The notes below the pieces were generated by a model that saw only the letters and a program-made list of their open reading frames with translations, was not told where the DNA came from and did not search any database. A stretch of 57,056 bases of DNA. Origin: Nostoc sp. JL33 (GTDB lineage Bacteria > Cyanobacteriota > Cyanobacteriia > Cyanobacteriales > Nostocaceae). The position numbers were made by a program, and so were the translations under genes. Shown one piece after another: positions 1 to 8,691 of the stretch (position 1 is its first letter; the number at the start of each line of letters is the position of its first letter). The stretch is taken from NCBI RefSeq assembly GCF_017114985.1, contig NZ_JABXKP010000067.1, positions 1 through 57,056 of the forward strand. Direction: 5' to 3'.

Positions 1-181
1 TAGCTCGTAATCATAGTAGCTCACCTGCTTAAGAATTATTTTATAAACACCCTCTTAGACATAGTTGCCTTGACAGTGCTACCTTAATCTTACAGAACCT
101 TGCCTTAAACGTAGCGCATTTTGACTTTTAAGATTAAGCAAGTTGCAAAATAATCCTTGCCCCTGCCCAAACTGCATAATC

Positions 182-547
182 ATGGACATCAGCCTAGATT
201 TTCTTCAACCGGGACAAATTGTGTCTTTAGAGCATGACGACAGGAATCTGTATGCAGAAGTCATTCAATTTGTAGTTTCCCGCCAGTTGTGCTGGGTGCG
301 TCCTTTATTAATGGTTACTTTGATTCAAGAATCGCCCCTAATTACCGATTTGCGAGATGCGTCTGACTTGCTTTGGCCTGCCAATTTATTTCGGCCAGCT
401 TTAGACACAGAAGTAATTACCTTCTTGAGCCAAGTTTTAGCAAAAGAACCAAAAACTGAACCTGATTTAGCTGCAAAGCAGGAACTCAATCAGTTTATTC
501 ACCAACTTTGGCAAGCATACCAAGAGGGATTGGGCATTAGGGATTAG
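182..547 (+). CDS. conserved hypothetical cyanobacterial protein
   Basis: I do not recognise a named family. The frame is open from a TTG at 143, but the ATG at 182 (product begins MDISLDFLQPGQ) is preferred because the preceding residues are cysteine/proline-rich and look non-coding. The product is about 121 aa, soluble and acidic, with a compact beta-rich N-terminal half (a phrase like PGQIVSLEHDDRNLYAEVIQ suggests a small barrel) and a helical C-terminus. The last codons (GLGIRD) lie inside a short tandem repeat of GGGATTAG/GGGCATT type at 526-560, so the C-terminal tail appears repeat-derived. No signal peptide or membrane segment is visible. Gene reality is likely, function unknown. Confidence 0.65.
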   Translation: MDISLDFLQPGQIVSLEHDDRNLYAEVIQFVVSRQLCWVRPLLMVTLIQESPLITDLRDASDLLWPANLFRPALDTEVITFLSQVLAKEPKTEPDLAAKQELNQFIHQLWQAYQEGLGIRD

Positions 548-560
548 AGCATTGGGCATT
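526..560. repeat. short tandem repeat (GGGCATT / GGGATTA type)
   Basis: Degenerate 7-bp units of GGGATT, GGGCATT and AGAGCATT. It contains the stop codon of the upstream plus-strand gene and marks where homology of the minus-strand aminotransferase pseudogene ends. The same GGGCATT unit recurs at 18495-18586. Confidence 0.75.
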
Positions 561-561
561 G

Positions 562-992
562 AAAGTATTATAAATTGCTTCCTTGGAACCAATTGAAGAA
601 ACAACCTCTGTATTCGGGTTCAACCCCGTCACCCCAAACGGACTTTCCATCGACTTAGCCGCAGTCTCTCGGAATTCTTTCGTCCCTTGGTAAAGTGGAT
701 AATTGTGGTTGGCAGCGTCGTCAATTGCCTCATGCATTACCTGGAGGATATGACTGGAACTAGGTTTATCGCGATCGCCAATCGCCATATTAATGATAAG
801 CTGTTCCACATCTAGTTTACATATCTAAATTTAATTAAAATCTTGTGGGGTGGGCCGGAAAGCCCGCCCTAATTATGCAAGTTAAATGTGGAACAGCTTA
901 TCAACTCCCTTGGCAACGAGTTCATTCTGTTTGTGGACAATTTCAGTAAACAGATAGGGAGGAATTTTTTCTAGGACTTTAGCGAACTGCAT
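562..992 (-). pseudogene. LL-diaminopimelate aminotransferase-like fragment, interrupted and truncated
   Basis: Reading leftward from an ATG at 992, the frame encodes an N-terminus with the start MQFAKVLEKIPPYLF and then NELVAKGVD. A 100-bp element (799-898) intervenes. The frame resumes with IINMAIGDRDKPSSSHILQ, HNYPLYQGTKEFRE and VVSSIGSKEAIYNTF, ending near 562. These phrases match the N-terminal third of class I/II aminotransferases of the LL-diaminopimelate aminotransferase group (lysine/peptidoglycan precursor synthesis, PLP-dependent). The PLP lysine and the whole large domain are missing, and the 3' break coincides with a short tandem repeat. Removing the element plus one TA gives GTT-GAT-ATC-ATT-AAT (V-D-I-I-N), restoring the family sequence. 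It is a remnant, not a functional enzyme. Confidence 0.85.
799..898. mobile_element. 100-bp MITE with TA target duplication (MITE 1)
   Basis: The ends are perfect inverted repeats: AGCTGTTCCACAT at the left and its complement ATGTGGAACAGCT at the right. TA dinucleotides flank it at 797-798 and 899-900, and the symmetry extends to GATAAGC/GCTTATC. The interior is noncoding and includes a GC-rich hairpin-like run (GGGCCGGAAAGCCC). It sits inside an aminotransferase pseudogene whose reading frame is restored exactly when the element and one TA are removed. A TA duplication is the signature of IS630/Tc1-mariner transposases, so this is inferred to be a non-autonomous derivative of such an element. 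Confidence 0.85.
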
Positions 993-1196
993 GGCGATTT
1001 ACTACGAATGCACAATGTAGAGGGTTATTAGCACAGTTTACGCCACCTGAGGTATTTAAATAATCGACTTCATAGAAAAATACAAACAATCATATCGCGC
1101 CTTTACTAAAACTTGTTTTACCTACTTGAAATCTTGATTGCTCCAGTCTTAATCAAATTCATCGGATATAGCCAAAAAGCCTCTATGCCTAAGCAA

Positions 1197-1400
1197 TTAA
1201 GAATATCCCCAGCTAGAAACCAACTGAATTCGACCAGCATCCATCTCTGCCATTAATAATTCTAGGGCTTCGTAATCAACATCAGAAATGTAACCCAGTT
1301 CCGTCAGCTCTGAGTTGATTTCATTTTCTATCTCAGGAGTTAGTTTTTTAATGTCAAGAGCTTTTTCTACCAATTTACGAATAGCGTACTGAGTTCTCAT
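1197..1400 (-). CDS. small conserved hypothetical protein (67 aa)
   Basis: A 67-aa acidic, helical product starting MRTQYAIRKLVEKALDIKKL, with an amphipathic central helix (TPEIENEINSELTELG) and then YEALELLMAEMDAGRIQLV. Codon use and amino-acid balance look like a real small gene rather than a shadow, and it stands alone between intergenic stretches. The form resembles small cyanobacterial proteins of unknown role with a paired-helix fold. No signal peptide, metal motif or DNA-binding motif is evident. It could be an antitoxin-like or adaptor peptide, but nothing in the neighbourhood supports a partner. Confidence 0.6.
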   Translation of the reverse strand: MRTQYAIRKLVEKALDIKKLTPEIENEINSELTELGYISDVDYEALELLMAEMDAGRIQLVSSWGYS

Positions 1401-1868
1401 AAGTAATAACCCAACTGTATATGATACTAATTATCCCAGATTTTTCTAAGTATAAACAGTGATCTAAATACTAATTTATAGTGATCCATATCACATCGCA
1501 ATTAGTTAATAGATAATGCGCTATAACTCTGGCGTATGCCATCAGCAACGCTAAAGTGGGAGATTTAACTTACCCTTAAGACTTAGCTAAATTAGCTTTA
1601 GTTATAGACTAAGCAAGTTTTATCAGCATGGTTACTGATGAGGTGTCTGCTCTATGGCTGTCTATGTTGATTGTTTTTGAACTGAGATAAAAAAAAAGTA
1701 TATATAAACACATTTTAAACTGGAATTATAACAATCTTTAAACAGAGATACAAAAGCAATAAAGATTCAGCAAAGAGAGCTAAGACATATGGCCGATGCA
1801 ACAAAATAGAGTTTATGTTCAAATAATTCTTAGCTTGACGCTTCAACAATTATCAATAGGATGTAACT
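1401..1868. other. intergenic region upstream of the STAS gene
   Basis: A+T-rich noncoding stretch between two divergent genes. It contains an A9 run and a TATATA stretch around 1688-1705. An AGGA Shine-Dalgarno lies about 9 nt before the ATG at 1869. I see no tRNA, repeat array or coding potential here. Confidence 0.5.
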
Positions 1869-2198
1869 ATGCAGGCAGTGCTTAACTATCCCAAGATTGC
1901 AGTTATTCGCCCCCAAGGCTGTTTGAATGCTGCAAACGCCTTGGAATTTGAACGAGATATGACCACAGCGTTGGCACAAAATGGTATTTCCATCTTGGTG
2001 GTAGACCTAGTAGCAGTAGAATCCTTAGACAGCGCGGGGTTAATGGCATTGTTATCTATACACAAACTAGCTCTGAGTTTAGAACGGGGTTTCCGACTTT
2101 GTGCTGTTAGTCCGTCAATTAGAATTATTTTTGAACTAACGCAACTCGACAGGGTGTTTGAAATATTAGACAGTGAAGCCGAGTTGGCTGCAACATAA
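1869..2198 (+). CDS. STAS-domain protein, anti-sigma factor antagonist type
   Basis: A single STAS domain fills all 109 residues. The diagnostic phosphorylation segment is ESLDSAGLMAL, with Ser55 as the residue that serine kinases of the RsbW/SpoIIAB type phosphorylate in this family. The usual STAS pattern is present: an N-terminal strand (KIAVIRPQGCLN), a central strand (ISILVVDL) and a C-terminal helix region after LCAVSPSIRIIFE. Family role: partner-switching control of a sigma factor or other regulator, dependent on phosphorylation state. No cognate kinase or PP2C phosphatase is adjacent, so its partner is elsewhere. Confidence 0.9.
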   Translation: MQAVLNYPKIAVIRPQGCLNAANALEFERDMTTALAQNGISILVVDLVAVESLDSAGLMALLSIHKLALSLERGFRLCAVSPSIRIIFELTQLDRVFEILDSEAELAAT

Positions 2199-2346
2199 CT
2201 TTATGTAAAAGCACAAAGGTTCGGCTAAGAAGTGGACTTTATGTAAAGGAGTTGTAAGTTGCAACGAGAAAGTATGTTAAAAGACCTAATTCAATGCTAA
2301 GGTTGGTGTTGAGTAGCTGTAATTAAGGTAGCTAGAAGATAGCACA

Positions 2347-5037
2347 GTGGCTGTTGCAGTTGAAAGATTAATAACATCGGATATTTTAAAACCAGCGCGT
2401 TACCTGGGTAATGAGCGTTTAGCTGTACACAAACCTTGGGATACGGCAGCAATACGCTGGGTGTTAACCTACCCAGAAGTATATGAAGTCGGTGCATCCA
2501 ATTTAGGGCACATCATCCTGTATAACATCTTGAATGCCCAACCGCGTCAATTGTGCGATCGCGCCTACCTCCCAGGAAAAGACCTGGCAGCCAAACTACG
2601 CGAAACTAATACGCCATTGTTTGCGGTAGAGTCAAAGCGATCGCTGACAGAATTCGACATTTTAGGTTTTAGCCTCAGTTATGAACTGGGTGCAACTAAT
2701 ATCCTGGAAATGTTGGATTTGGCTGGAATTCCCTTGACGTGGCGAGAGAGGCAAAAAGCAGGGCAAGCAGGGGGAGAATTTACTAATCTCCAATCCCAGT
2801 TTCCATTGATTTTTGCTGGTGGGCAAACAGCAACATCAAATCCTGAGCCTTATGCCGACTTCTTCGACTTTTTCGCCCTTGGAGATGGAGAAGAACTGCT
2901 GCCAGAAATTGGTTTGGTATTGTCAGAAGGCAAAGAAGCAGGATTGAGTCGGGAACATCTGTTACTGGATTTGGCACAGATACCAGGCGTATATGTCCCC
3001 CAGTTTTACGACATGGCAGAGGATGGCTCAGTTGATCCTTGTCGCCCAGACGTGCCAAAACGAATTTTGCGACGGGTTGCAACTCCCATACCAGCATATT
3101 CCATTGGGTTAGTTCCCTACGTAGAAACGGTGCATGACCGCTTGACCATTGAGATTCGGCGTGGTTGCACTCGTGGCTGTCGTTTCTGTCAACCAGGAAT
3201 GCTGACTCGACCAGCACGGGATGTAGAACCGGATCAGGTGGTAGAAGCGATTGAACAGGGTATGCGAGCAACTGGTTACAATGAGTTTTCCCTCCTATCT
3301 CTGAGTTGTTCTGATTATTTGTCCCTACCAGCAGTGGGGATGGAAATCAAAAATCGCCTAAAAAATGAAAATATTTCTTTGACTCTACCAAGCCAACGGG
3401 TAGACAGATTTGATGAGAATATTGCCAATATCCTTGGAGGTACGCGCCAAGGTGGATTGACTTTTGCTCCAGAAGCTGGAACTCAGCGGATGCGAGACAT
3501 CGTGAATAAGGGTTTGACGAATGAAGAATTGTTGCGGGGGGTGAAAACGGCTTGGGAGCAAGGCTGGGATAAAATAAAGTTGTATTTTATGATTGGCTTG
3601 CCGGGTGAGACGGATGTTGACGTTTTGGGGATTGCGGAAACTGTAAGCTGGCTACAGCGAGAATGTCGGGGCAAAGGCAGAAAACCCCTAAACTTTAACC
3701 TGACAATTTCTAACTTTACGCCCAAGCCCCATACACCATTCCAGTGGCATTCAGTCTCTACCACTGAATTTAAGCGCAAACAAAACCTGTTGCGGCAAGA
3801 ATTCCGTTGGATAAAAGGAGTGAAGGTAAATTTTACCGATGTCCGCATTTCGGCAATGGAAGATTTTGTGGGAAGAGGCGATCGCAGTTTGGGCAAAGTA
3901 GTGCGCCGCGCCTGGGAATTGGGTGCAGGTATGGATTCTTGGTACGAAAATTTAGATCAAGCTTTTAGTGCTTGGGGGTCTGCGATCGCTCAAGCCGGTT
4001 TAGATTGGAAATACCGCCAAGTAGAAAATGGTGAATGGAATTTGTTTCATATACAAGAGCAGAAGAGATCGGCAGATACGGAAAATACCCAACTCCTAAC
4101 TCCTAACTCCCCACTCCCCACTCCCCACTCCCTGAATATTCCCCTCCCTTGGGATCACATTGATACCGGAATTGAGAAAAAGTGGCTCAAAGAAGACTTG
4201 CAACGCGCCTTAGAAGCTACAATTGTACCCGACTGCTCTTTTGAAGGTTGTTCTCACTGTGGTGTCTGTGGCACCGACTTTGGCCATAACGTCGTGATTG
4301 AATCACCCGCTATTCCAAAATTCGCTGGCGAGTTTGTCCCCAATCCAACTAAGGCACAACGGCTGCGAGTTTGGTTTGGCAAACAGGGTAATATGGCTTT
4401 GATCAGCCACCTAGATTTAATCCGTCTGTTTGACCGAGTTGTGCGACGAGCAAGCTTGCCAATCGCTTTCACTGGTGGGTTCCATCCCATGCCGCGAATT
4501 TCTGTAGCAACTGCTTTGGCTTTAGGGGCTACTAGTAGTGGTGAAATAGTAGATTTTGAGTTAACTGTGCCAGTGGCAGTCGAGACTTTCCGAGAACAGT
4601 TGGCTGGTGAAATGCCCACAGACATACCTATATATCATGTGGAGCAGATAGATTTAAAAGCTAGTGCCGCTACCCAACTGCTGGAGTCCGCAGAGTATTT
4701 GATTACTGTAGCAGCGCTTGAAGAAGCAACACCTATACAATGGCAAAATTGGATTGATACAATCAAAGCAAAAGAGGAACTTTGGTACGAGCAAATAACT
4801 AAGTCAGGCGAGAGCCAGTTAATAAATCTGCGCGATCGCTTATTTGAACTGGAATTAGTAGAAACCCATAATAGCAAAGCAGAATCTATATCATCTGTGA
4901 TCCGTTATTTAGGTAGCTATCGCCAGGACGGTTTGCTATTGCGTCCCGAACAAATCCTGTTTATGCTAGAGTCAGTGGCTAGTGTAGAATTTCAACTCCT
5001 GCACATCCACCGCAATCGACTAATTTTAGGGGTATAA
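2347..5037 (+). CDS. TIGR03960-type radical SAM protein fused to a DUF2344 domain
   Basis: The 896-aa product starts at GTG (MAVAVERLITSDILKPARYLG). An N-terminal cobalamin-binding-like region comes first. A radical SAM core follows with Cys274, Cys278 and Cys281 in the CX3CX2C pattern (GCTRGCRFC) that holds the 4Fe-4S cluster and SAM. A cysteine-rich linker (CSFEGCSHCGVCG) sits near residue 630. The C-terminal domain from about residue 670 is DUF2344/TIGR03936 (LRVWFGKQGNMALISHLDL). The fusion of both parts is common in cyanobacteria; the substrate is unknown. Oddity: residues about 581-596 (LLTPNSPLPTPHS) are encoded by an intergenic-type tandem repeat at 4089-4132, as if a repeat had inserted in frame in a linker. 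Confidence 0.88.
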   Translation: MAVAVERLITSDILKPARYLGNERLAVHKPWDTAAIRWVLTYPEVYEVGASNLGHIILYNILNAQPRQLCDRAYLPGKDLAAKLRETNTPLFAVESKRSLTEFDILGFSLSYELGATNILEMLDLAGIPLTWRERQKAGQAGGEFTNLQSQFPLIFAGGQTATSNPEPYADFFDFFALGDGEELLPEIGLVLSEGKEAGLSREHLLLDLAQIPGVYVPQFYDMAEDGSVDPCRPDVPKRILRRVATPIPAYSIGLVPYVETVHDRLTIEIRRGCTRGCRFCQPGMLTRPARDVEPDQVVEAIEQGMRATGYNEFSLLSLSCSDYLSLPAVGMEIKNRLKNENISLTLPSQRVDRFDENIANILGGTRQGGLTFAPEAGTQRMRDIVNKGLTNEELLRGVKTAWEQGWDKIKLYFMIGLPGETDVDVLGIAETVSWLQRECRGKGRKPLNFNLTISNFTPKPHTPFQWHSVSTTEFKRKQNLLRQEFRWIKGVKVNFTDVRISAMEDFVGRGDRSLGKVVRRAWELGAGMDSWYENLDQAFSAWGSAIAQAGLDWKYRQVENGEWNLFHIQEQKRSADTENTQLLTPNSPLPTPHSLNIPLPWDHIDTGIEKKWLKEDLQRALEATIVPDCSFEGCSHCGVCGTDFGHNVVIESPAIPKFAGEFVPNPTKAQRLRVWFGKQGNMALISHLDLIRLFDRVVRRASLPIAFTGGFHPMPRISVATALALGATSSGEIVDFELTVPVAVETFREQLAGEMPTDIPIYHVEQIDLKASAATQLLESAEYLITVAALEEATPIQWQNWIDTIKAKEELWYEQITKSGESQLINLRDRLFELELVETHNSKAESISSVIRYLGSYRQDGLLLRPEQILFMLESVASVEFQLLHIHRNRLILGV
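4089..4132. repeat. in-gene short tandem repeat (AACTCCT / CACTCCC)
   Basis: AACTCCT repeated, then CCCCACT repeated three times, identical in style to intergenic repeats elsewhere in the window (10837-10906, 38655-38706). Here it lies in frame inside the radical SAM/DUF2344 gene and encodes a Pro/Ser/Thr-rich linker. Confidence 0.85.
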
Positions 5038-5864
5038 TCCCTGTAGGGCAGCTTGCTAGTAGTTGTCCTAACATCGCAGATCATAGGAATTGATTTTTAG
5101 CAAGGTTGCGTTAGAATAGTGTGAAGAGAAATTTTCTGGCGCTGCATTGAAATTAGCTGGTTCACTACCCTGGTATTCAGGGGACGAAAGCATACATATT
5201 AGAGTGCAACTTCTAGGATTTTATCCCGGATAAACAAAAGGCAGATTAAAGAACACTCTCTCTATAGCTACCTTGTGAATCAGTAACTAACAGCAGGCTC
5301 GGTTAGCTTCTCTAAATCCATACTTTTTAAACAACTGCTGAATGTCTAATCTACAGTAGTGCCCAAGAGCTAGTGCATTACTTTTCTAGAGTTGAAGGAA
5401 CTGCCGTCGGTTATGCCGACTTTTAGGCGTTGACAGACGCAAAAAGGGCGGCTTGCCATAGGCTAGGGCAGCTTAAGGCAAGGTAGCAACTGGCGTTGCT
5501 GAGTATAACCCTAAAGATAAATCTGGGGAATGGAAAATAGAAATAGTTTCTTTTTCTTAACGACTTCAGTAGGTTACTCTCAAATCAAGCATCCTGAGTT
5601 AAAAGCTCACTCAGGATTTAGAACTTTCAACTCAGAACTCTCTTGATTGAGGGTATTGCATCACGAATCAACCACGGAGGTTGATTTAATTGCTGAAATA
5701 ATATGCAGCCGTGTAAACGCTCTTAAGAGCGCCAATAGCTATTTAACTTAGAAGCTCAAGTTTGCGATTTTTATTACCAGCAGCACCTTTTAAGGGTTTT
5801 AGGGACAACAAAGGTATAACAAACCTCCAGACCTATTGGTGCCGCCAGTTTTTGAGGAAATTGA
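5038..5864. other. 827-bp region upstream of rne, probably including a long 5' leader
   Basis: No credible coding frame. It holds several short hairpin-capable pieces: GTCGG/CCGAC near 5405-5425 and the perfect 14-bp palindrome CGCTCTTAAGAGCG at 5718-5731. Cyanobacterial rne is known to carry a long 5' untranslated region used in autoregulation, so a long leader here is a reasonable inference. I cannot place the promoter. Confidence 0.45.
5718..5731. promoter_or_regulatory. 14-bp perfect palindrome upstream of rne
   Basis: CGCTCTTAAGAGCG reads the same on both strands, about 135 bp before the rne start. It could be a dimeric-protein operator or a leader hairpin; nothing decides between these. 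Confidence 0.35.
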
Positions 5865-8018
5865 ATGCCAAAACAAATTATCATCGCGGAGCAGCACCAA
5901 ATTGCTGCGGTTTTTTCTGAAGATCAAATACAGGAACTCGTTGTTGCTACAGGTCATCATCAAATAGGTGATATCTACTTAGGAGTAGTAGAAAATGTAT
6001 TGCCTGGGATAGATGCGGCTTTTGTCAATATTGGCGACCCAGAGCGTAACGGTTTTATTCACGTCACTGACTTAGGGCCATTGAAGCTAAAGCGTAGCGC
6101 AGCGGCAATTACAGAATTACTAGCACCACAGCAGAAAGTTTTGGTGCAAGTAATGAAAGAGCCAACGGGGACAAAAGGGCCCAGGCTCACGGGTAATATC
6201 ACCTTACCTGGACGCTACGTAGTACTGATGCCCTATGGTAGGGGCGTAAATTTATCCCGACGAATTAAAAGTGAAAGTGAGCGCAACCGCTTGCGGGCAC
6301 TGGCGATTTTAGTCAAACCGGCGGGAATGGGTTTGCTTGTGCGTACAGAAGCCGAAGGCAAACCCGAAGAAGCGATTATGGAAGATTTGGAGGTGCTGCA
6401 AAAGCAATGGGAGGCGATCCAGCTAGAAGCGCAGTCCACCCGTGCTCCAGCACTGCTGAATCGGGACGATGACTTTATCCAGCGAGTATTGCGGGATATG
6501 TACGGCGCGGATGTAAATCGGATTGTCGTGGATTCCAGTACTGGTTTAAAGCGCGTGAAACAGTACTTGCAAAACTGGAGTGGAGGTCAAACACCGCAGG
6601 GATTGTTGATTGACCATCATCGCGATCGCTCCCCAATATTAGAGTACTTCCGGATCAGTCCCGCCATTAGAGAAGCCCTAAAACCGAGAGTAGACCTACC
6701 TTCTGGAGGCTACGTCATTATTGAGCCGACTGAGGCATTGACCGTAATCGATGTTAACTCAGGTTCCTTCACGCGATCGGCAACAGCTAGAGAAACAGTT
6801 TTGTGGACAAACTGCGAAGCTGCAACAGAAATTGCTCGTCAGTTGCGTCTGCGGAATATTGCCGGGGTAATCGTCGTTGATTTTATTGATATGGAATTGC
6901 GACGTGACCAACTGCAAGTTCTCGAACACTTTAATAAAGCACTCAAAGCAGACAAAGCTCGTCCCCAGATTGCCCAGCTCACCGAACTGGGTTTAGTAGA
7001 ACTGACCCGTAAGCGTCAAGGCCAAAACATTTACGAATTGTTTGGTGAAATTTGTCCCACCTGTGGCGGTTTAGGGCATACTGTGCGTCTGCCTGGAGAA
7101 ATCGAAAACCGATTACCAATATTAACAGAGACAGCAGAGCGTGAGCGTTTTGTATCCCTGCCTCACCGAGAACCACGTCAGCCATCTGCCCGCACCCCGG
7201 AACCACGAGAAACCTATGATGGATTTGGGGAAACATTTGACGGCGACTCGGAATTGAGTAATCTAAATCTGATCAATCATCCTAGTTATCAAGAACTTAA
7301 TGATAATAAGCGTCGTACCCGGACTCGCCGCAGTCGAATTGGCATCAATGGGTTAAACGGGAAAGATGAAGCTCGTGTTGTTCCCAATCCCCTGGCTTTT
7401 GTCAACGAGGCAGACTTAGAGCTTGATGTGGAACCAGAACTAGGAGTTGTACCAGAGATTCCCTCACCCACCCTTGGTAAACCAGGTTGGAGTGAAAGAG
7501 TAGAGCGCATTAAAGTTACCAAGGCAGAGCCAGTCAAACCAGTGGTAGAACCGCCGGAGATTAAAACTGTAGAAATGAGCCTCCAGGAACAGGATATGTT
7601 TGCCTTGATGGGAATCTCTCCCTTGGTGAAGTTAGAGCAAGAGGTTAAAAATACCAAGTCTGTGATTATTAATGTGATTCAGCCCGGTCAACTGCCAACG
7701 ATCCCAACTGAATCAACCTCAGAATCAACTATTGCCCAAAAAGCAACACCTGAAATAACCGCTATTGCCCAAAAAGCAACACCTGAAATAACCGCAAGCA
7801 AGATACCAGCACCAAAAGTTATTGAACCAGAACAAAAATCTTTCATAGAAGAGACACAAGAGACAACTGAACCATCGGAGTTGACGCCGAACCCTTCGGG
7901 ACGCTTGTCTGCGAAAGCCTCTGCCGGGAACACTGTAGCAGATGAAAGTGAAGCCAATAGTAGCGCCACTGCCAGCCGTCGCCGTCGCCGTCGTTCCTCC
8001 GCGCTCGAGGATAATTAA
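5865..8018 (+). CDS. rne: ribonuclease E/G
   Basis: Endoribonuclease of RNA decay and rRNA/tRNA processing. The product is 717 aa. It has an N-terminal S1-type RNA-binding domain (about residues 35-120), then the catalytic DNase-I-like core with Asp296 and Asn298 in VIDVNSG and Asp339 in VVDFIDM. These match the E. coli Asp303/Asn305/Asp346 spacing. The zinc-link cysteines Cys397 and Cys400 lie in CPTCGG. The noncatalytic tail (from about 430) is acidic and low complexity and ends in an Arg-rich patch (SRRRRRRSS), typical of cyanobacterial RNase E. The tail holds a perfect 33-bp duplication (7731-7796, IAQKATPEITA twice) and a repeat-like in-frame segment at 7887-7930. A GAGG Shine-Dalgarno precedes the ATG. 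rnhB follows after 8 nt, so the two are probably cotranscribed. Confidence 0.96.
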   Translation: MPKQIIIAEQHQIAAVFSEDQIQELVVATGHHQIGDIYLGVVENVLPGIDAAFVNIGDPERNGFIHVTDLGPLKLKRSAAAITELLAPQQKVLVQVMKEPTGTKGPRLTGNITLPGRYVVLMPYGRGVNLSRRIKSESERNRLRALAILVKPAGMGLLVRTEAEGKPEEAIMEDLEVLQKQWEAIQLEAQSTRAPALLNRDDDFIQRVLRDMYGADVNRIVVDSSTGLKRVKQYLQNWSGGQTPQGLLIDHHRDRSPILEYFRISPAIREALKPRVDLPSGGYVIIEPTEALTVIDVNSGSFTRSATARETVLWTNCEAATEIARQLRLRNIAGVIVVDFIDMELRRDQLQVLEHFNKALKADKARPQIAQLTELGLVELTRKRQGQNIYELFGEICPTCGGLGHTVRLPGEIENRLPILTETAERERFVSLPHREPRQPSARTPEPRETYDGFGETFDGDSELSNLNLINHPSYQELNDNKRRTRTRRSRIGINGLNGKDEARVVPNPLAFVNEADLELDVEPELGVVPEIPSPTLGKPGWSERVERIKVTKAEPVKPVVEPPEIKTVEMSLQEQDMFALMGISPLVKLEQEVKNTKSVIINVIQPGQLPTIPTESTSESTIAQKATPEITAIAQKATPEITASKIPAPKVIEPEQKSFIEETQETTEPSELTPNPSGRLSAKASAGNTVADESEANSSATASRRRRRRSSALEDN
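7731..7796 (+). repeat. 33-bp perfect tandem duplication in rne
   Basis: Units 7731-7763 and 7764-7796 each encode IAQKATPEITA. The identity of the two copies at the DNA level indicates a recent in-frame duplication in the disordered tail. Confidence 0.9.
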
Positions 8019-8026
8019 TTTGCTTT

Positions 8027-8683
8027 ATGGTAGAAACGTCGCCAGCACCCTTGGAAAAATCAAGTTGGCTGGAGTTTTCTAGCTTGTCAGGAATTCCAGG
8101 ATTGGTTGCAGGTGTGGATGAAGTCGGGCGAGGTGCTCTATTTGGCCCTGTGGTGGCGGCAGCAGTGATTCTACCAGATCATGCTTTGCCAATACTGATG
8201 GCAGCTAAAATTAAAGACAGTAAAAAGTTATCTAGTTTTCGTAGAACTCAGCTAGCGCAGCAAATTTGTGGGCTGGCTATAGACTGGAAAATTGGGTTTG
8301 CTTCTACTGCCGAAATTGACAAGATAAATATTTTGCAAGCGACGCTGTTAGCAATGAAGCGGGCTGTGCTGAAGTTAAAGGTACAGCCTGCACTCTGCCT
8401 GGTTGATGGCAATCAGTCAATCCAAAACTTGCTACTGCCGCAACAAACAATAATCAAAGGGGACGAGCGATCGCTCGCTATTGCCTCTGCTAGTATTGTC
8501 GCTAAGGTTTGGCGTGACGAACTGGTAATGCGTCTAGCATTAAAATACCCTATGTATAACTTGGAGTGTAACAAGGGTTATGGTAGCCAGCGGCATTTGC
8601 TGGCTTTGCAACAATACGGGCCCTCGCCCTTACATCGTCAGTCTTTTCGTCCTTGCCAAATCAAACATCTGGGTATTGAGTGA
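8027..8683 (+). CDS. rnhB: ribonuclease HII
   Basis: Removes ribonucleotides and RNA primers from RNA/DNA duplexes. In the 218-aa product the catalytic acidic pair is Asp31-Glu32 in AGVDEVGRG; further conserved blocks are DSKKLS, LVDGNQ and the segment KGDERSLAIASASIVAKVWRD. The C-terminal block YNLECNKGYGSQRHL is the typical tyrosine/GYG region of RNase HII. A roughly 25-residue N-terminal extension before the core is short and unremarkable. It follows rne by 8 nt in the same direction, a cyanobacterial gene order, and is convergent with the DUF1997 gene 8 nt further on. Confidence 0.95.
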   Translation: MVETSPAPLEKSSWLEFSSLSGIPGLVAGVDEVGRGALFGPVVAAAVILPDHALPILMAAKIKDSKKLSSFRRTQLAQQICGLAIDWKIGFASTAEIDKINILQATLLAMKRAVLKLKVQPALCLVDGNQSIQNLLLPQQTIIKGDERSLAIASASIVAKVWRDELVMRLALKYPMYNLECNKGYGSQRHLLALQQYGPSPLHRQSFRPCQIKHLGIE

Positions 8684-8691
8684 TTAAATAG

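Noticed and set aside
537..809. 90-codon minus-strand frame as an intact gene
   Set aside because: It is the C-terminal piece of an aminotransferase fragment; its first codons come from MITE 1 and its last from a tandem repeat.
2783..3271. 162-codon minus-strand frame over the radical SAM gene
   Set aside because: Antisense shadow of the conserved radical SAM frame, with no family similarity of its own.
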